Positions 58,228 through 64,000 of a DNA stretch of 64,000 bases are shown in pieces (the first letter of the stretch is position 1; every line of letters starts with the position of its first letter). The DNA comes from Tepidimonas taiwanensis (GTDB taxonomy: Bacteria > Pseudomonadota > Gammaproteobacteria > Burkholderiales > Burkholderiaceae_C). The notes beneath the pieces are model-generated. The model was not told the DNA's origin and did no database searches. It worked only from the letters and a program-made list of their open reading frames with translations. The position numbers and the translations under genes were made by a program. The stretch spans positions 1,736,001-1,800,000 of the forward strand of contig NZ_CP083911.1 in assembly GCF_020162115.1 (NCBI RefSeq). Direction: 5' to 3'.

Positions 58228-59577
58228 TCATTTCAAGCCATAGGCCGTGGCCAGCAGCGTCAGCGGGTGGGCGAGCCGTGGCGTGCCGAGCTGGTTGACC
58301 TCGAAACCCTGCGCGATGTGGTGTCCGCCCAGCGGGCAGTCGGAGCTGATGTAGTCCGGCGCGCCGCCGTCCTTGTGCTGCGCCATCGCCTTGAAGACGG
58401 GTTTGCCGATCTGCATCGCTACCGGGTGGGTGGCCCGCTTGACGCCATAGGTGCCCGCGTGGCCGGAGCAGCGCTCGATCGTCTGCACCTGCGTCCCCGG
58501 GATGAGCTTGAGCACCTCTTCGGTGCGCTTGCCCATGTTCTGCACGCGCGCGTGGCACGGCACCTGGTAGCTGACCTTGCCGAGCGGCTGCGGGAAATCG
58601 GTTTTCAGCAGCCCGTCACGGCGGCGCGCGCTGAAGTACTCGAACGGATCCCACATCGCCTCTTTGACGAGCTGCACGTTCGGGTCGTCCGGGAACATCA
58701 GCGGGATTTCCTGCTTGAACATCAGTGTGCAGCTCGGCACGGCGCTCAGGATCGCGAAGCCGTCCTTGGCGTAGCGCGCCAGCACGGGGATGTTGGCCTC
58801 TTTGGACGCGGCCACGGACTCCAGGTCGCCCAGCTCCAGCTTGGGCATGCCGCAGCAGCGTTCTTTCTCGACGATGGTGTACGGGATGCCGTTGTGCTCG
58901 AGGATCTTGAGCAGGTCCAGCCCGATGCCGGGCTCGTTGTAGTTGACGTAGCAGGTGGAAAAGATCGCCACCTTGCCCGGCGTGCGCTCACCGTCGATCA
59001 CCTGCGTCGCCTGCGCGGCCGGCGCGGCGCGGCGGAAGGTCTGGCTGGCGAGTTCAGGCATCCACGCGTCGCGGTGCACGCCGAGCACCGCCTCCATCGC
59101 GGCGCGCGCGGGCTTCGTGCGGTTGACGGCGTTGACGGCCTGCACCACGATCGGAATGCCGGCGAGGCTGCCGTGCACGTCGGTGGAGGCGAGGAATTTT
59201 TCCGATGCCTTGACCTCGCCCTTGCGGAATTTGATCGCCTTGGCGCGCAGCATCGTGTGCGGGAAGTCCAGGTTCCACTCGTGCGGCGGTGTGTAAGGAC
59301 ACTTGGTCATGTAACACAGGTCGCACATGTAGCACTGGTCGACCACCTTCCAGTAGTCGGCCTTGTCGACGCCGTCGATCTCGCCGGTCTTGCCCTCGTC
59401 GATGAGGTCGAACAGCGTCGGGAACGCTTTGCACAGGCTCACGCAGCGGCGGCAGCCGTGGCAGATCTCGAAAATGCGCTCCAACTCCGCGAAGCACTCG
59501 GTCTCGTCGTAGAAAGCGGGGTTGCGCCAGTCCAGCGGGTGACGGGTGGGCGGTTCGAGGTTGCCTTCGCGGGCCAT
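58228..59577 (-). CDS. (Fe-S)-binding oxidoreductase, GlpC/HdrD-like
   Basis: A protein of 449 residues. Two 4Fe-4S motifs lie near the N-terminus: Cys39, 42, 45, 49 (CHGCRRCVSLC) and Cys82, 85, 88, 93 (CYMCDLCYMTKC). Two CCG-type domains follow, one with ERCCGMPKLELGD, the other with CHARVQNMG and ERCSGHAGTYG, as in GlpC and heterodisulfide reductase subunit D. No membrane segments. It probably moves electrons between a donor and the neighbouring rubrerythrin; the true partners are unknown. AGGAGA precedes the ATG. Confidence 0.87.
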   Translation of the reverse strand: MAREGNLEPPTRHPLDWRNPAFYDETECFAELERIFEICHGCRRCVSLCKAFPTLFDLIDEGKTGEIDGVDKADYWKVVDQCYMCDLCYMTKCPYTPPHEWNLDFPHTMLRAKAIKFRKGEVKASEKFLASTDVHGSLAGIPIVVQAVNAVNRTKPARAAMEAVLGVHRDAWMPELASQTFRRAAPAAQATQVIDGERTPGKVAIFSTCYVNYNEPGIGLDLLKILEHNGIPYTIVEKERCCGMPKLELGDLESVAASKEANIPVLARYAKDGFAILSAVPSCTLMFKQEIPLMFPDDPNVQLVKEAMWDPFEYFSARRRDGLLKTDFPQPLGKVSYQVPCHARVQNMGKRTEEVLKLIPGTQVQTIERCSGHAGTYGVKRATHPVAMQIGKPVFKAMAQHKDGGAPDYISSDCPLGGHHIAQGFEVNQLGTPRLAHPLTLLATAYGLK

Positions 59578-59753
59578 GGTCGTCTCCTGTTCTTGTATGG
59601 TCACCGTGCGGTCGGTGACTCGTTGTGGAAAAGCGGCCGCGCACCGGATTTCAGCGCCGGGGGCGCGGCCGCGGGTGATCGCGCCACAAGGGCCGCGCCC
59701 GCGGCCTGGGTCATCGCCAAGGCACGCGGGGCGTCGGCCCACCGCGGCGGGGA

Positions 59754-60176
59754 TCAGTCGACCAGCTCGGCCAGCGCCTTGGCGTAGCGGTTGGCGTGCG
59801 AGCGCTCGGCCTTGGCCAGCGTCTCGAACCAGTCGGCGATTTCGTCGAAGCCTTCCTCGCGGGCGGTCTTGGCCATGCCCGGATACATGTCGGTGTACTC
59901 GTGCGTCTCACCGGCGATCGCCGATTCGAGGTTCTGGCGCGTCGTGCCGATCGGCATGCCGGTCGCCGGGTCACCCGCCTGCTCCAGGAACTCCAGGTGG
60001 CCGTGCGCGTGGCCGGTTTCCCCTTCAGCGGTGGAGCGGAACAGCGCCGCCACGTCGTTCTGGCCCTCGACGTCCGCCTTGTTGGCGAAGTAGAGGTAAC
60101 GGCGGTTGGCCATCGATTCACCGGCAAAGGCATCCTTGAGGCACTGTTCGGTCTTCGAGCCTTTCAGTTGTGGCAT
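59754..60176 (-). CDS. Rubrerythrin (di-iron domain only)
   Basis: A protein of 140 residues. The four-helix ferritin-like domain has the expected Glu/His residues in AFAGESMANRRYLYFA, EGETGHAHGHLEFL, AGETHEYTDMYP and KAERSHANRYAK. The C-terminal rubredoxin domain of classic rubrerythrins (two CxxC pairs) is absent, so electrons must come from another protein, perhaps the Fe-S oxidoreductase next door. Likely peroxide reductase. AGGAGATGAG lies upstream. First gene of the cluster. Confidence 0.9.
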   Translation of the reverse strand: MPQLKGSKTEQCLKDAFAGESMANRRYLYFANKADVEGQNDVAALFRSTAEGETGHAHGHLEFLEQAGDPATGMPIGTTRQNLESAIAGETHEYTDMYPGMAKTAREEGFDEIADWFETLAKAERSHANRYAKALAELVD

Positions 60177-60543
60177 GGTCTCATCTCCTGGTAGGGTGGT
60201 TCGGTGGACACGCTGCCCGCCCCGCACGACACCGGGCCATGCGCGACAAGCAGACGCGAACAACGATAGTACGCCCGGGCTGTGTCGTCCAGATGACAGA
60301 CTCAATATCTGACATAAACCGGATCTATTCCCCCATACACCCCCATACCGCCACCCCATATCGCTAGCCCGTACCGCCACCGCACCCGCCGGGCGACAGA
60401 GCGGCATTCCGGCGCCCGCCCCTCCTCGCGGTGGCATCCTCCCGGTAGCACCCTACAATTTCCCCTTGATCGTCAGGGGCACCGCCGGCACCCGGCACCT
60501 GTATCGCCCGCGGCCATCCCCTCCACGCAACGAGACCTCCCCG
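60177..60543. promoter_or_regulatory. Divergent intergenic region; valS promoter
   Basis: Between rubrerythrin and valS. For valS, GTGGCA (60431-60436) and TACAAT (60454-60459) are spaced 17 bases apart, giving a leader of about 75 bases with no T-box or other known aminoacyl-tRNA control element. An AT-richer stretch (60260-60345) probably serves the rubrerythrin operon. No gene seen. Confidence 0.55.
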
Positions 60544-63588
<3,045 letters not shown>

Positions 63589-63636
63589 GGTAGGGGCAAC
63601 AGCCCGACGCGACGGCACCCGCCGCCCCTACAAACG

Positions 63637-63662
63637 CAAACGGCCCCTACGGGGGCCGTTTG
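63637..63662. terminator. Hairpin after valS
   Basis: CAAACGGCCCC and GGGGCCGTTTG form an 11-base perfect stem around TACG. The stem ends in TTT on the plus strand and in TTTG on the minus strand. It lies between convergent valS and tusA and may serve both. Confidence 0.65.
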
Positions 63663-63760
63663 ACAAAGGGGCTGCTGATGAAGGGAATTGACAAGGGGCG
63701 CGTGACCTGCGGGACAGCCGTCGCGCCGATGGGAGCCAGCGCAGAGGCCGCGCGCTCGGC

Positions 63761-63988
63761 TCAGCGCCGCCGCAGCAAGGAGACGTATTCCGGGCCGGTC
63801 GTTTCCTGGTGCAGAAGCTCGTTGCCGGTTTGCTTGGCAAAGGCCTGAAAGTCGCGCACCGACCCGGCGTCGGTCGCGATCACCTTCAGCACCTGGCCGC
63901 TGCTCATCTCCGCCAACGCCTTCTTGGCCTTGAGGATCGGCAGCGGGCAGTTCAGGCCCCGGGCGTCGAGTTCACGGTCGATCTGCAT
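63761..63988 (-). CDS. tusA: Sulfur carrier protein TusA
   Basis: A protein of 75 residues with the TusA motif LNCPLPILKAKKAL; Cys14 in CPxP carries persulfide sulfur. TusA relays sulfur for tRNA 2-thiouridine formation and, in sulfur oxidisers, can feed cytoplasmic sulfur oxidation. The window also contains soxCDYZB but no dsr or hdr-like sulfur genes near it, so the general tRNA role is the safer call. Confidence 0.9.
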   Translation of the reverse strand: MQIDRELDARGLNCPLPILKAKKALAEMSSGQVLKVIATDAGSVRDFQAFAKQTGNELLHQETTGPEYVSLLRRR

Positions 63989-64000
63989 CGGTCATCACTC

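Noticed and set aside
59661..59700. Ten-base perfect inverted repeat GGGCGCGGCC / GGCCGCGCCC between the Fe-S protein and rubrerythrin
   Set aside because: It has a 20-base loop, no T-run and lies inside an apparent operon. In GC-rich DNA such repeats arise often; function not supportable.

Overview
The window is very GC-rich DNA from a betaproteobacterium, most likely order Burkholderiales. The evidence is the gene orders ftsK<->trxB, rpmB-rpmG, imuA-imuB-dnaE2, rluC<->rne and lolCD/rpfE-type/recJ, together with the scoAB, queF and H-NS-type proteins. The sulfur-oxidation genes and overall gene content would suit a Comamonadaceae-like, possibly thermophilic lithoheterotroph such as Tepidimonas. 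That genus name is inference, not proven by the sequence.

Layout. 1-2.4 kb: start of ftsK, trxB, then rpmB-rpmG. 2.4-12.6 kb: fatty-acid desaturase, the SOS mutasome cassette imuA-imuB-dnaE2 under a consensus-like LexA box, then lexA, rbgA/ylqF, gph and an H-NS-like gene. 12.7-17.9 kb: rluC and rne divergent; rne carries two frameshifts in its C-terminal half; then a bacteriohemerythrin behind an FNR-like palindrome. 18-25.4 kb: lldD, then a minus-strand sulfur-oxidation cluster (ArsR regulator, soxC, soxD, a small cytochrome c, soxY, soxZ, soxB) that lacks soxA and soxX. 25.5-31 kb: lolD/lolC, rpfE-type gene, recJ, rluA. 31-34.7 kb: a PIN-domain toxin-antitoxin pair, a patatin-like protein, scoAB and a PAS-LuxR regulator. 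35-40.8 kb: an ECF sigma/anti-sigma pair with an unrecognised secreted protein and a ferritin-like protein, then queF, a prolyl-4-hydroxylase-like oxygenase and yaaA.

40.9-56.8 kb holds a complete type I-E CRISPR-Cas locus: cas3-cas8e-cse2-cas7-cas5-cas6e-cas1-cas2, a short leader, and one very long array of 76 recognisable 28-base repeats plus a degenerate end repeat. Two insertion sequences (IS5-like and IS481-like) sit inside two spacers. Removing each element with one copy of its target duplication restores a 33-base spacer. The repeats record an ordered history of C-to-T changes, and several spacers are diverged versions of one another, which suggests repeated sampling of related invaders. 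A HicAB pair abuts the trailer end.

56.8-64 kb: hicBA, a DUF3501 / Fe-S oxidoreductase / rubrerythrin cluster, valS and tusA. No tRNA or rRNA gene was seen. I did not find a convincingly undescribed system. The strongest leads are the structure of the CRISPR array, the frameshifted rne, the incomplete sox cluster and the ECF-linked secreted/ferritin-like gene group.
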